Shown: piece after piece, positions 6,342 through 15,500 of the stretch
Layout: each line of letters opens with the position of its first letter
How positions within the stretch are numbered: position 1 is the stretch's first letter
Source of the DNA: an uncultured Ruminococcus sp.
GTDB taxonomy: Bacteria > Bacillota > Clostridia > Oscillospirales > Ruminococcaceae
Length of the DNA stretch: 19,216 bases
Direction: 5' to 3'
Assembly (NCBI GenBank): GCA_937907215.1
Contig: CALESG010000129.1
Location: 1 to 19,216 of the forward strand
Program-made: the position numbers and the translations under genes
Notes under the pieces: model-generated
What the model saw: only the letters and a program-made list of their open reading frames with translations
Databases searched by the model: none
Told to the model about the DNA's origin: nothing

Positions 6342-7583
6342 AGATTCTGAAAATGTTTTTGCCCCACTTGCCAGTTGCGATGTGCCAGATGAAAGGTTTC
6401 TTGCACCTGTTTCAATTTTACTTGATCCATCTAAAGCGGCTGCTATTCCATCATCCAATGTTGATGCTCCATTAAGTAATGGTGATATACCATCGGAAAG
6501 CTGTTTTGCACCTTTCTCAAGAGAATCTGATCCATCTTTTGCTGCATATATACCATCATATAAATCTGATATTCCACTGGCAATTGTTCCAGCACCGTTT
6601 TCAATTTGTACGGAACCATTAGATAATTCAGAAGCTCCACCGTTTAATTTTTCTGCACCATTTTGCAGTTGAACTGTACCTGATTTTAATTCTCCTGTGC
6701 CACTTAATAGTGCTTTTATGCCATCATAAAGGTCACTTGAACCATCTGTGAGCTGCTTGGCAGCATCAACCATTTCATTAAGCTTATCTTCAAGATCATC
6801 AAGTGTTTTTGTATCTTCCATATCAATATTAGAAAAAATATCATTTGTTGCAACTGTAAAAGATGAGGCGATTGAGAAATCTTCTACATTCGCTGAAAAT
6901 TCAAAATGTTCTGGGAATTCAACATCTAAATCTTCTTTTTCATTAAATCCAAGACTGTCTGAAAGTCCCGGAAGCGCCATTCCTACAACAATAAATCTTT
7001 CACCATCTGAAATATACTGACCATTTGTAACCTCTATATTGCTAAATTTGCTGCTGTCAAGTATAGCTGCTGAAAGCATAAGAAACGGTACATACATATC
7101 AATATTTTTACTGCCGGATTTTACACTCACGTTCTTATTATTAGTATAATCATATCTTATAGTAACTCTTCCGCTTTTGCCTGCAAGTTCATCTGGGGAT
7201 ATTTCTTTTCCATCAAGAAAATAAGTAACACTTACATCTACTGGTAAATCCTTGTCAGAAGTTCCTTTGTAATAAATATCTGAACCATCTGCCGACCATT
7301 CAAAATTGTCACCGTTTTCAGTAAATTTTTCATCGCCCTTGACATTTTCTATATCTGAAAGTTCTGACTTATCTTTTATATGATCAACACTTCCCTCATT
7401 GTCCAGCCAATCGCTAACAATAATATTCTTTTTATTTCCTTGTGAATCTGCAATTACATAAACAGTTTCATTCTTTATAATATCTTGCTGCTTCTCTTCA
7501 GCTGCAACATAAAATATTTCGCTTGAACCTGCTGCTAAAATAAGTGCAGTAACAGCAGCTAAAACTCTCGTTAACTTTTTCAT
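6336..7583 (-). CDS. xxxLxxG heptad-repeat secreted protein, N-terminal part (ends at frameshift)
   Basis: The 415-residue open frame starts with a signal peptide (MKKLTRVLAAVTALILAAG, probably cleaved near residue 26). A non-repeat domain of about 240 residues follows (30-270), containing segments such as SGRVTIRYDY that suggest a beta-rich fold. Then xxxLxxG heptad repeats run from about residue 285 to the end (LYDG, LKSG, LNGG, LSDG, LDDG, LSSG, LASG). Such heptad proteins accompany MMPL/RND transporters and YhgE-type membrane proteins in Gram-positives. The repeats probably form a long extracellular rod, but the function is not established. The start is the ATG at 7583, with AGGAGGAA 8 nt upstream. 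The TTG at 7601 lies just upstream of that ribosome binding site. It follows the MMPL gene by 14 nt. The frame closes at TAG 6336-6338 while the same repeat continues in another frame. Confidence 0.8.
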   Translation of the reverse strand: MKKLTRVLAAVTALILAAGSSEIFYVAAEEKQQDIIKNETVYVIADSQGNKKNIIVSDWLDNEGSVDHIKDKSELSDIENVKGDEKFTENGDNFEWSADGSDIYYKGTSDKDLPVDVSVTYFLDGKEISPDELAGKSGRVTIRYDYTNNKNVSVKSGSKNIDMYVPFLMLSAAILDSSKFSNIEVTNGQYISDGERFIVVGMALPGLSDSLGFNEKEDLDVEFPEHFEFSANVEDFSIASSFTVATNDIFSNIDMEDTKTLDDLEDKLNEMVDAAKQLTDGSSDLYDGIKALLSGTGELKSGTVQLQNGAEKLNGGASELSNGSVQIENGAGTIASGISDLYDGIYAAKDGSDSLEKGAKQLSDGISPLLNGASTLDDGIAAALDGSSKIETGARNLSSGTSQLASGAKTFSESE

Positions 7584-7597
7584 ATATAAATTCCTCC

Positions 7598-9670
7598 TCA
7601 ATTTTTTTCAGATTTCATTCCAATAGTTGTCTTGCAAATTATTTTATCAAACAACATAAGACATGATGGCAATACCAGAATTACAGTAAACATACTAATA
7701 ATAGCACCTCTTGCCATAAGTATACACAAAGATGAGATCATATCCATTTTTGAATAAAGTCCAACACCGATCGTGGCGGCAAAGAAGCCTAATGCACTGA
7801 CAATTATAGAATTCATAGAAGTTGACAATGCATAATATACAGATTCATTTTTGTCTTTTCCGTTTCGGCGTGATTTTTTATATTTCGTAGTCATAAGAAT
7901 AGCATAGTCTACAGTAGCACCGAGCTGAATTGTACCTATTACAATAGACGCTATAAATGGAAGTACTGTTCCTGTATATGCTGGAATACCCATATTTACA
8001 AATATAGCAAACTCAATTACAATAACAAGTATGATCGGCAGAGATATTGACTTAAGTACAATTGCTATTAAAATAAATATTACACCAATTGATACTGTGC
8101 TTACAAGATTAAAGTCATGATCCATTATATTTATAAGATCTTTTGTAGCCGGTGCTTCACCTATAAGCATTCCATTACTATCATAATTTTTTATAATTGC
8201 ATTCAATTCATCGACCTGAGCATTTACTTCTTCCGAGGCTGTTTTATATTCAGAACCAATCATAATTAACTGCCACTCATCACTCTTTAGAATGGATTCT
8301 ATGGATTCAGGTATAATTTCACGAGGAATTGCGCTGCCTACAAGGCTATCCACACCCAATGCAAAACTTACACCATCAACATCTTCCATTTCATTAAGCA
8401 TCTTCTCTGTATCTTTCGCTTTCATATTAGCATCAATCAAAAGCATATGAGTTGAATTCATATTATACTCTTCTTCAAGCTTTGAATTCGCTACAATACT
8501 TGCTGTATCTTCCGGAAGCATTGTGTCAAAATTATAATATACATCATAATGAGTATAACCGTAAACTGCCGGTATAATTAAGATAACAAATGATATTAAA
8601 AACACCTTTCTGTTTTTTAAAATAAATGCAGATAACTTATCCATCGAAGGGATAATATTCTTGTGTCTTGTTTTTTCGATAGCTTTATCAAAAATTAAAA
8701 TAAGGGATGGAAGTATTGTTACACATCCTATTACGCCAAAAGCAACACCCTTTGCCATTACAATTCCAAGGTCAAGTCCGAGAGTAAAACTCATAAAGCA
8801 CATTGAAAGAAAGCCTGCTATTGTTGTAAGAGAACTTCCTACAACTGATGAAATAGTATTTGAAATGGCATGACCCATTGCTCTTTCTTTATCCCCTGGA
8901 AAACGTTTTTGGTTATCTTGATAGCTATGCCACAAGAAAATTGAAAAATCCATTGTTACACCAAGCTGAAGCACGGCACTTAGTGCTTTTGTAACAAATG
9001 ATATTTCGCCTAAGAATATATTTGAACCAAGATTATAAACTATTGCCATACCAATACTTAACATAAATAAAATCGGTATCAAGAAAGAATCCATTGTCAA
9101 TGCAAGTACTATGGTTACAAGCACAACTGCAATTATAACATACAGGACAATTTCTTGTTCTGAAAGATCTCTTATGTCAGTAATAACAGCAGACATTCCA
9201 CTCATAAAGCATTGTTTGCCTGCAATCGATCTTATATCTTCAATTGCCGACATTGTTCCATCTCCGGATGACGTGTCATCAAAGAAAACTGCCATAAGGG
9301 TAGAATCATCGGAATTAAAAAAGTCATAAATATCTTCAGGCAGTACTTCCTTTGGTAAGCTTATGTCAGCTATGGTATCGTACCATATTACATCTGCAAC
9401 GTGATCTACTTCTTCAATTTTCTTTTTTAGATCACAAACATCTTTATCAGACATTCCTTCAACCATTACCATGGAAAATCCGCCCTTGCCGAAATCATCC
9501 ATAAGTATATCCTGTCCTTGCATGGTTTCGATTTCTTTTGGAAGATATGATAGGATGTCATAATTTATCCTTGTTCCCATATATCCAAATACAGACGGAA
9601 TAAGCAAAAGCACACTTATAATAAGTATAAGTATCTTATGTTTTGCAATCCATTTACCAAATTTTACCAT
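7598..9670 (-). CDS. MMPL/RND superfamily transporter
   Basis: A 690-residue integral membrane protein with the two-fold layout of MMPL/RND proteins. Each half has one N-terminal membrane segment (about 12-31 and 360-378), a large extracytoplasmic domain, then a bundle of about five membrane helices (about 180-340 and 515-680), giving about twelve in all. Typical pieces are RINYDILSYLPKEIETMQG after the first helix, LGVTMDFSIFLWHSY in the first bundle and LGATVDYAILMTTKYKKSR in the second; the acidic residues in these helices fit proton-coupled transport. Members move lipids, hydrophobic compounds or envelope components, and the substrate here is unknown. The start at 9670 is supported by AGGAGGG 5 nt upstream. 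An open reading to 9793 exists but would include the promoter and two operators. The gene is probably repressed by the divergent TetR protein and co-transcribed with the heptad-repeat gene. Confidence 0.9.
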   Translation of the reverse strand: MVKFGKWIAKHKILILIISVLLLIPSVFGYMGTRINYDILSYLPKEIETMQGQDILMDDFGKGGFSMVMVEGMSDKDVCDLKKKIEEVDHVADVIWYDTIADISLPKEVLPEDIYDFFNSDDSTLMAVFFDDTSSGDGTMSAIEDIRSIAGKQCFMSGMSAVITDIRDLSEQEIVLYVIIAVVLVTIVLALTMDSFLIPILFMLSIGMAIVYNLGSNIFLGEISFVTKALSAVLQLGVTMDFSIFLWHSYQDNQKRFPGDKERAMGHAISNTISSVVGSSLTTIAGFLSMCFMSFTLGLDLGIVMAKGVAFGVIGCVTILPSLILIFDKAIEKTRHKNIIPSMDKLSAFILKNRKVFLISFVILIIPAVYGYTHYDVYYNFDTMLPEDTASIVANSKLEEEYNMNSTHMLLIDANMKAKDTEKMLNEMEDVDGVSFALGVDSLVGSAIPREIIPESIESILKSDEWQLIMIGSEYKTASEEVNAQVDELNAIIKNYDSNGMLIGEAPATKDLINIMDHDFNLVSTVSIGVIFILIAIVLKSISLPIILVIVIEFAIFVNMGIPAYTGTVLPFIASIVIGTIQLGATVDYAILMTTKYKKSRRNGKDKNESVYYALSTSMNSIIVSALGFFAATIGVGLYSKMDMISSLCILMARGAIISMFTVILVLPSCLMLFDKIICKTTIGMKSEKN

Positions 9671-9687
9671 TATATCCCTCCTAAAAT

Positions 9688-9702
9688 ATGACCACTGGTC
9701 AT
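9688..9702. promoter_or_regulatory. TetR operator 1 (MMPL-proximal)
   Basis: ATGACCACTGGTCAT, a perfect palindrome around the central C. It lies 11 bp downstream of the MMPL -10 box, over the likely first transcribed bases, so a bound repressor would block initiation or early elongation. Confidence 0.85.
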
Positions 9703-9713
9703 TTACTGATAAT

Positions 9714-9742
9714 ATTATATTACCTTTCATAAAATATGTCAA
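9714..9742 (-). promoter_or_regulatory. Sigma-A promoter of the MMPL-heptad operon
   Basis: Minus strand: consensus -35 TTGACA (9737-9742), 17-bp spacer, consensus -10 TATAAT (9714-9719). This perfect promoter needs tight repression, which the flanking operators (15 bp and centre-to-centre 73 bp apart) can provide. Confidence 0.88.
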
Positions 9743-9754
9743 TAGAAAATCAAG

Positions 9755-9781
9755 AAAATAATGACCATCAGTCATTATTTT
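9755..9781. promoter_or_regulatory. TetR operator 2 (central)
   Basis: The core ATGACCATCAGTCAT (9761-9775) has arms ATGAC and GTCAT. The flanks extend the symmetry six more bases on each side (AAAATA and TATTTT). It lies 18 bp upstream of the MMPL -35 box, between the two divergent promoters. Confidence 0.82.
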
Positions 9782-9814
9782 GTAGGCTTGCATAATGGTT
9801 TACAACCTTAAATA

Positions 9815-9829
9815 ATGACTATCGGTCAT
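9815..9829. promoter_or_regulatory. TetR operator 3 (tetR-proximal)
   Basis: ATGACTATCGGTCAT, with the same ATGAC-N5-GTCAT arms as the other two sites. It lies 9 bp upstream of the -35 box of the regulator gene, placed for autoregulation. Confidence 0.82.
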
Positions 9830-9838
9830 TTTGCTCAA

Positions 9839-9867
9839 TTGACTTTTTTGGCGAATTGTATTATAAT
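9839..9867 (+). promoter_or_regulatory. Sigma-A promoter of the TetR regulator gene
   Basis: Plus strand: -35 TTGACT (9839-9844), 17-bp spacer, -10 TATAAT (9862-9867), about 40 nt before the start codon. Five AAT triplets (9886-9900) lie in the leader, just before the AAGGA ribosome binding site. Confidence 0.85.
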
Positions 9868-9909
9868 ATGTAATATATAATCTTCAATAATAATAATAAT
9901 AAAGGATGT

Positions 9910-10521
9910 ATGGGAATGGGAAAGCTTGATGCAAACAAAAAGAAAAAGCGTGAATCGCTTCTTAACACTGCATTTAATATTTTTACATCTAAAGGTGTAA
10001 GTCAAACATCAATATCTGAAATAGTAAAAAATGCCGGTGTTGCCAAAGGAACTTTCTATCTGTATTTCAAGGATAAATATGATATTAAAAATAAACTTGT
10101 AGCCCATAAATCCAATAAACTTTTTATGAATGCAATAACTGAACTTGACAAACATAAAGGGCTTGATTATCATGAAAGATTTATTGTTGTTATCGATAAT
10201 ATAATAAATCAATTTAATGAAAATAAATCACTCTTACAATTTATTGCAAAAAATTTAAGCTGGGGTATATTTAAAAATTCTATTACTTCTAATGAAAGTG
10301 ATGACGACTTAAATTTCAAAGAAATTTATAACACTATAATAGATGAATCTCCAAAAAAGCTTAAAGACCCGGAAATCATGTTATTTATGATAGTTGAACT
10401 TGTAAGTTCTGCTGTATATTCACCTATACTTTATAATGAACCTGTTTCTATAGAAGAACTCAAGCCTCATCTTTACAATGCAGTAAAATCAATCATACGC
10501 CAACATGAATGCGATGAATAA
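9910..10521 (+). CDS. TetR/AcrR family transcriptional regulator
   Basis: A 203-residue regulator. The N-terminal TetR helix-turn-helix region (about 13-60) is clear: LLNTAFNIFTSKG, then TSISEIVKNAGVAKGTFYLY, then FKDKYDI. The C-terminal ligand and dimer domain (about 65-203) is helical and has no recognisable effector site. It is divergent from the MMPL operon across a spacer with three ATGAC-N5-GTCAT palindromes. I infer that it represses both that operon and itself and is released by a small ligand, perhaps a lipid or amphipathic compound moved by the transporter. Two starts are possible: ATG 9910, 3 nt after AAGGA, or ATG 9916, 9 nt after it. The second has the more usual spacing and would give 201 residues. 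A bidirectional terminator follows. Confidence 0.92.
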   Translation: MGMGKLDANKKKKRESLLNTAFNIFTSKGVSQTSISEIVKNAGVAKGTFYLYFKDKYDIKNKLVAHKSNKLFMNAITELDKHKGLDYHERFIVVIDNIINQFNENKSLLQFIAKNLSWGIFKNSITSNESDDDLNFKEIYNTIIDESPKKLKDPEIMLFMIVELVSSAVYSPILYNEPVSIEELKPHLYNAVKSIIRQHECDE

Positions 10522-10526
10522 AAAAT

Positions 10527-10577
10527 ATCCCTTTTTGATAAGGCAATTCCGCCAAACAAAAAGGGATTGTTTTTTTA
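10527..10577. terminator. Bidirectional rho-independent terminator (tetR and dapL)
   Basis: ATCCCTTTTTG (10527-10537) pairs exactly with CAAAAAGGGAT (10557-10567), with a small inner GGC/GCC pairing. The plus strand continues TTGTTTTTTT, and the minus strand reads ATTTTTTATT after the stem. It lies between the converging regulator and biosynthetic operon and can stop both. Confidence 0.92.
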
Positions 10578-10588
10578 AATTATAAATT

Positions 10589-11776
10589 TTATTTTTTCAA
10601 AAGATTTTTTATTCTTTCAGCAGCAATTTTTGTATCTTCAGGGTTTCCAAATGTTGAGAATCTAAAATATCCTTCACCACATTCGCCAAATCCTTGTCCA
10701 GGAGTTCCTACGACTTGAATTTCATTCAAAAGCAAATCAAAAAATTCCCAGCTTGTCAAACCCTCGGGACACTTCATCCAAATATATGGTGCATTTTTAC
10801 CACCACAATACCATACTCCAAGTTCATCAAGTACTTTCATAAGGCAAGCTGCATTATTCTTATATATTTTAATATTATCATGAATCTGCTTTTGACCTTC
10901 AGGGGTAAAAACAGCAGTTGCACATTTCTGAATAATATATGAAACACCATTTGTTTTAGTTGTGCGGTTGCGAACCCACATGGAATTAAAGTTCATTCCC
11001 TTTCTTTCGAGCTCTTTAGGTATAATTGTATAGCCAAGACGTGTTCCGGTAAATCCGGCTGTTTTGGAAAGAGAACAAATCTCTATTGCACAAGTTCTTG
11101 CGCCATCAATTTCAAAAATACTGTGCGGCAAGGTTTCATCTTCAATAAATGCTTGATATGCAGCATCAAAAAGAATTATTGAGCCTTTATTGTTAGCATA
11201 ATCAATCCACGTCTTGAGTTTGTTTCGATCAAATACGGCACCTGTAGGATTATTTGGAGAACAAATATAAAGAATATCTGCATTTACACTCTCATCTGGC
11301 TCAGGAAGAAAACCGTTCTCTATGCTTGAAGGAACGTGAACTATTTTTCTGCCGCCCATAATATTTGCATCAACATATGCAGGATATGCTGGTTCTATGA
11401 CAAGTGATGTATTGTCACGTGAAAAAAGATCTAAAATATCGCCAAGCTCGTCACTTGCACCGCTTGATACGAATACTTCTTCTGGTGATAATTCTACACC
11501 TCTGTTTTTATAATAATCAGATATTGCTTCACGGAGTTCAGGCGCACCACACTCCGGCATATATCCATGGAATGTTTCAGCCTTAGCCTGATCATCAACT
11601 GCTTCGTGAAGTTTTTGTATAACAGCATCACAAAGCGGAAGAGAAACATCTCCTATACCCATTCTGTACAGATGAGCATCTGGATGAGTGGAAAGGTATG
11701 CCTTTGTTTTTTGAGCAATATTGTAAAACAAATATGAATCTTTAAGGTCTGAATAAAAAATATTTGGTGTAATCAT
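10589..11776 (-). CDS. dapL: LL-diaminopimelate aminotransferase
   Basis: A 395-residue fold-type I PLP enzyme that converts tetrahydrodipicolinate plus glutamate directly to LL-2,6-diaminopimelate and 2-oxoglutarate, bypassing the acylated dapD/dapC/dapE route. The PLP lysine is Lys238 in SLSKTAGFTGTRLGY. Asn176 in SPNNPTG and Asp204 in LFDAAYQAF complete the cofactor site. Its length and the N-terminal ITPNIFYSDLKDSYLF and YRMGIGD segments fit DapL rather than general aspartate aminotransferases. It overlaps the dapF stop codon by 4 nt (ATGA). DapL supplies the substrate of DapF, so the pair makes meso-diaminopimelate for lysine and peptidoglycan. It is the last gene of the operon, ending just before a strong terminator. 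Confidence 0.93.
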   Translation of the reverse strand: MITPNIFYSDLKDSYLFYNIAQKTKAYLSTHPDAHLYRMGIGDVSLPLCDAVIQKLHEAVDDQAKAETFHGYMPECGAPELREAISDYYKNRGVELSPEEVFVSSGASDELGDILDLFSRDNTSLVIEPAYPAYVDANIMGGRKIVHVPSSIENGFLPEPDESVNADILYICSPNNPTGAVFDRNKLKTWIDYANNKGSIILFDAAYQAFIEDETLPHSIFEIDGARTCAIEICSLSKTAGFTGTRLGYTIIPKELERKGMNFNSMWVRNRTTKTNGVSYIIQKCATAVFTPEGQKQIHDNIKIYKNNAACLMKVLDELGVWYCGGKNAPYIWMKCPEGLTSWEFFDLLLNEIQVVGTPGQGFGECGEGYFRFSTFGNPEDTKIAAERIKNLLKK

Positions 11777-12213
11777 ACTTCTACTTCTCCTTCATAAATA
11801 GTTTCAGCAGGACCGGTCATTATAATTTTATAATCACTCGCTACATTAATTTTAAGTATTCCGCCATCAAGAATAACGGATATATCATCATTATAATTAC
11901 AGTGATTTTTGCTTACAGCAGCTGATGCTGAAGCACACGCACCTGTTCCGCAAGCCATTGTAATACCACTTCCACGTTCCCATACTCTCATCCGAACTGT
12001 GCTTTTATCTATTACCTGAACAAATTCAACATTCACACCATCTGGGAAAGCTTCATGATGTTCAATAGCCGAACCGATTTTTTCAAGCGAAATTGATTCA
12101 ACATCAGAAACAAATATAACAAAATGTGGATTGCCCATTGAAACAGGTGTTCCGGTAATTTTTTCATTACCAACAGCTATTGTAATATCTTCGCTTATTT
12201 CAGCATTTCCCAT
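11773..12213 (-). CDS. dapF: Diaminopimelate epimerase, C-terminal part (downstream of frameshift)
   Basis: This frame holds the second domain of DapF. It begins in the conserved VDMG segment and contains GNPHFVIFV, RVWERGSG and the second catalytic cysteine in MACGTGACASA. The nominal start Met is inside the conserved fold, and no ribosome binding site precedes it, so it is not a separate gene. Upstream in the same frame the codons read VISVSVD, which joins naturally to ENGK at the end of the N-terminal fragment. The restored protein would have about 262 residues, near the usual 270-280. The stop overlaps the dapL start (ATGA), as in an intact operon. DapF interconverts LL- and meso-diaminopimelate without a cofactor, using two cysteines. 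Confidence 0.85.
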   Translation of the reverse strand: MGNAEISEDITIAVGNEKITGTPVSMGNPHFVIFVSDVESISLEKIGSAIEHHEAFPDGVNVEFVQVIDKSTVRMRVWERGSGITMACGTGACASASAAVSKNHCNYNDDISVILDGGILKINVASDYKIIMTGPAETIYEGEVEV

Positions 12214-12227
12214 ATCAACAGAAACAC

Positions 12228-12240
12228 TTATAACTTTCCA
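12228..12240 (-). other. dapF: Frameshift point in dapF
   Basis: The minus strand reads GAA AAT GGA AAG TTA TAA. One extra A in the AAA run (plus-strand TTT at 12235-12237) gives ENGKVISVSVDMG, the expected DapF sequence. The run is only three or four bases and is not a slippery heptamer. Confidence 0.85.
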
Positions 12241-12560
12241 TTTTCAGTTTTGACATCAAGTGTCTTAATTCCAGATAAAGTTTCAATGGTCAAATGATTT
12301 TTATCTGTATATCCTTTATCATATACATATTTGCCAACACATCTTATTCCGTTTCCACACATTTTTGCTTCGCTGCCGTCAGCATTGAAAATACGCATCT
12401 TAAAATCTGCTATATCTGAATGTGATATCCATATCATACCGTCTGAACCGGCACCAAAATGACGTTCAGAAAGGCGTATTGAAAGCTCTTCTGGATTTTT
12501 AGGTTCACCATACACATACAAATAATCATTTCCGAGTCCGTGCATTTTTGTAAAGTGCAT
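12228..12560 (-). CDS. dapF: Diaminopimelate epimerase, N-terminal part (ends at frameshift)
   Basis: A 110-residue open frame with the DapF N-terminus: FTKMHGLGNDYLYV, FGAGSDGMIWI, and AKMCGNGIRC carrying the first catalytic cysteine (Cys68). It ends TENGKL and then TAA at 12228-12230, whereas family members continue without break at this point. A good GGAGGAA ribosome binding site precedes the ATG, 14 nt after carB. The two catalytic cysteines survive on either side of the break, so the gene is otherwise intact. Either a sequence error or a recent mutation is likely. If real, the cell would need another DapF, because meso-diaminopimelate is essential for lysine and, where used, for the wall. 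Confidence 0.88.
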   Translation of the reverse strand: MHFTKMHGLGNDYLYVYGEPKNPEELSIRLSERHFGAGSDGMIWISHSDIADFKMRIFNADGSEAKMCGNGIRCVGKYVYDKGYTDKNHLTIETLSGIKTLDVKTENGKL

Positions 12561-12574
12561 AAAATAATTCCTCC

Positions 12575-15500
12575 TTACGCATCAATTGTTGATATGCCTA
12601 TTGTAACTTCTTCAAGTACATCAAGCAAAACCTTTACCGTATCAAGAGAGGTAAGCATTGTAATATTATTTTGTGTAGCACATCTACGAATTGCTACTCC
12701 GTCTTCATAATGAACGCCTGACAAAATAGCACGTGTATTTATTACATAACTTACATAACCAGCTCTTATTGATTCAAGTATCTCTTCGCTTCCCTCACTA
12801 AGCTTGCGGCGTATTCTTGTGCGAATTCCATGGTTTTTAAGGAAGTTTGCAGTGCCTATAGTAGCTTCTATATTAAATCCCATATCATAAAATCTTCTAA
12901 CCAGCGGCAATGCTTCTTCTTTGTCTTCATCAGCCAAGGTGACAAAAACAGTACCATAATTCTGAACATGAACACCAGACGCAATAAGTGCTTTATAAAC
13001 TGCACGATGAAGCTTTTTATCATAGCCGATAGCTTCACCAGTGGATTTCATTTCAGGTGAAAGATATGCATCCATACCATTTAGCTTAGAGAATGAAAAT
13101 GCTGGTGTTTTTACATAATATCTCTTTTTCTCTTCCGGATAAATAACATTTATCCCCTGTTCTGCTAAGCTTTTTCCAAGAATAACAAACGTTGCAATAT
13201 CTGCAAGACTATAACTTGTTGCTTTAGAAAGAAATGGTACTGTTCTTGATGAACGTGGATTTACTTCTATTATGTAAACATTTTCTTCGTTATCAACTAT
13301 AAATTGTATATTAAAAAGTCCTATAATTCCAATTCCAAGACCAAGCTTTCTTGTATATTCAAGTATTGTTTTCTTGACTTTATCAGAAATACTGAATGAT
13401 GGATAAACGCTTATTGAGTCACCGGAATGTATGCCTGTACGCTCTACAAGTTCCATAATACCAGGAACAAACACCTGTTTTCCATCGCATATAGCATCAA
13501 CTTCAACTTCTTTTCCTCGGATATATTTATCTACCAAAACTGGCTTATCCTCATCTATCTCAACAGCTGTTTTAAGGTAATGTCTAAGCTGTTCTTCCTT
13601 TGCAACGATCTGCATTGCTCTGCCGCCTAAAACAAAGCTTGGACGTACAAGTACAGGGTAGCCGATTTCTTCAGCTGCTTTGATGCCAGCTTCAATATTT
13701 GTAACAGCCTGACCCTTTGGCTGAGGTATATCAAGTGATATAAGCAATTTTTCAAAAGCATCTCTATTTTCTGCTTTTTCAATTGCATCGCAGTCTGTGC
13801 CTATTATCTTAACTCCACGTTCCTTAAGTGGCTCTGCAAGATTTATAGCTGTTTGACCGCCAAGTGTTGCAATTACACCATAAGGTTTTTCCATGTCTAT
13901 AACATTCATTACATCTTCAACGCAAAGCGGTTCAAAGTAAAGTTTATCAGAACAAGTATAGTCTGTTGAAACGGTTTCAGGATTGTTATTTATAATAATA
14001 GCCTCATAGCCTGCCTGTTTTATCGTTTTTACAGCATGAACTGTTGAATAATCAAATTCAACACCCTGACCTATTCTAATAGGACCTGAACCCAAAACAA
14101 TTACCTTAGGCTTATCGGATACTATTGATTCATTCTCTTCTTCATAAGTAGAATAGAAATATGGAATATAGCTTGCAAATTCAGAAGCGCAAGTATCGAT
14201 CATTTTATATACAGGAGCTATTCCGTTTTCTTTTCTCAGATTAAATACCTGTACTTCAGTCATGTTCCAGAGAACCGCTATCTCCTTATCAGAAAATCCC
14301 ATTTTCTTGGCATCTCTTAATACAGATATATCGCCCTTATTATTGCAGAGTGTGTTTTCTTCTTCTATAATATTTAAGAGCTTGCGAATAAAGAACTTAT
14401 CTATTGATGTTGCTTTTGTGATTGATTTTATCTCGCAGCCACGTCTGAGAAGTTCAGCTATTGCATATATTCTGTCATCTGTTCCTATTTTTATATATTC
14501 AAGAAGATCTTCTATACTTTCATCATCGAACTTAGAATTATAAAGATGAAAAACACCTATTTCAAGAGAGCGTATTGCTTTAAGCAAACTTTCTTCAATA
14601 GTTCTGCCAACGCTCATGACCTCACCTGTAGCTTTCATCTGAGTACTGAGAGAATTATTTGCATCTGTAAATTTGTCAAATGGGAATCTTGGCATTTTAG
14701 TTACAACATAATCAAGTGCAGGCTCAAATGATGCAGGAGTATTTGCTATTCTAATTTCATCCAAAGTCATACCTACACCAATTTTTGCGGAAACTCGTGC
14801 AATCGGATATCCGCTTGCCTTTGATGCAAGAGCTGATGAACGTGAAACTCTTGGATTTACTTCAATAAGATAATACTGGAATGATTTTGGATCAAGTGCA
14901 AATTGTACATTGCAGCCGCCTTCTATCTTTAATGCACGTATAATTTTCAATGCACTGTCACGAAGCATATGATATTCTTTATTTGTCAGAGTCTGAGATG
15001 GACATACAACAATAGAGTCGCCTGTATGAATACCGACTGGATCGAGATTCTCCATATTACAAATGGTAATCGCAGTATCATTTCTATCACGTATTACCTC
15101 ATACTCTATTTCTTTATAACCCTTTACACTTTTTTCAATAAGCACTTGATGCACCGGCGAAAGTGTCAAAGCGTTTTTCATAATAAGTTTTAATTCATCT
15201 TCATTATCAGCAAAACCGCCGCCTGTTCCACCAAGAGTAAATGCTGGACGAAGAACAACAGGATAACCTATTCTCCTTGCAACCTGAACGCCTTCTTCAA
15301 TAGAATTTGCAATATCAGATGGAAGTACAGGCTCTCCAAGACTTTCACAAAGCTCCTTGAAAAGCTCTCTGTCTTCTGCCCTTTCAATACTGCTGCTTTT
15401 AGTACCAAGAAGTTCTACGCTGCATTCTTTTAGAATACCTTTCTTCTCAAGCTGCATTGCAAGATTAAGTCCAGTTTGTCCACCAATTCCGGGAAGAATA

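Noticed and set aside
6382..7020. Open frames on the plus strand opposite the heptad gene
   Set aside because: They are shadows produced by the biased Ser/Leu/Gly/Asn codons of the repeat, without ribosome binding sites or recognisable domains.
5275..7583. Tandem DNA repeats or CRISPR-like array in the heptad region
   Set aside because: The periodicity is in the protein (7 residues); the DNA copies are diverged in codons and there are no unique spacers.
7584..7601. TTG start for the heptad protein
   Set aside because: It lies directly upstream of, and in effect within, the ribosome binding site AGGAGGAA that serves the ATG at 7583, and the signal peptide starts properly at that ATG.
9671..9793. 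N-terminal extension of the MMPL protein by 41 residues
   Set aside because: It would run through the promoter and two operators, lacks a ribosome binding site, and the ATG at 9670 has AGGAGGG 5 nt upstream and gives the normal family N-terminus.
12228..12240. Programmed ribosomal frameshift in dapF
   Set aside because: No slippery heptamer and no obvious stimulatory structure; DapF is not known to use one, and a one-base deletion in an A run explains the break.
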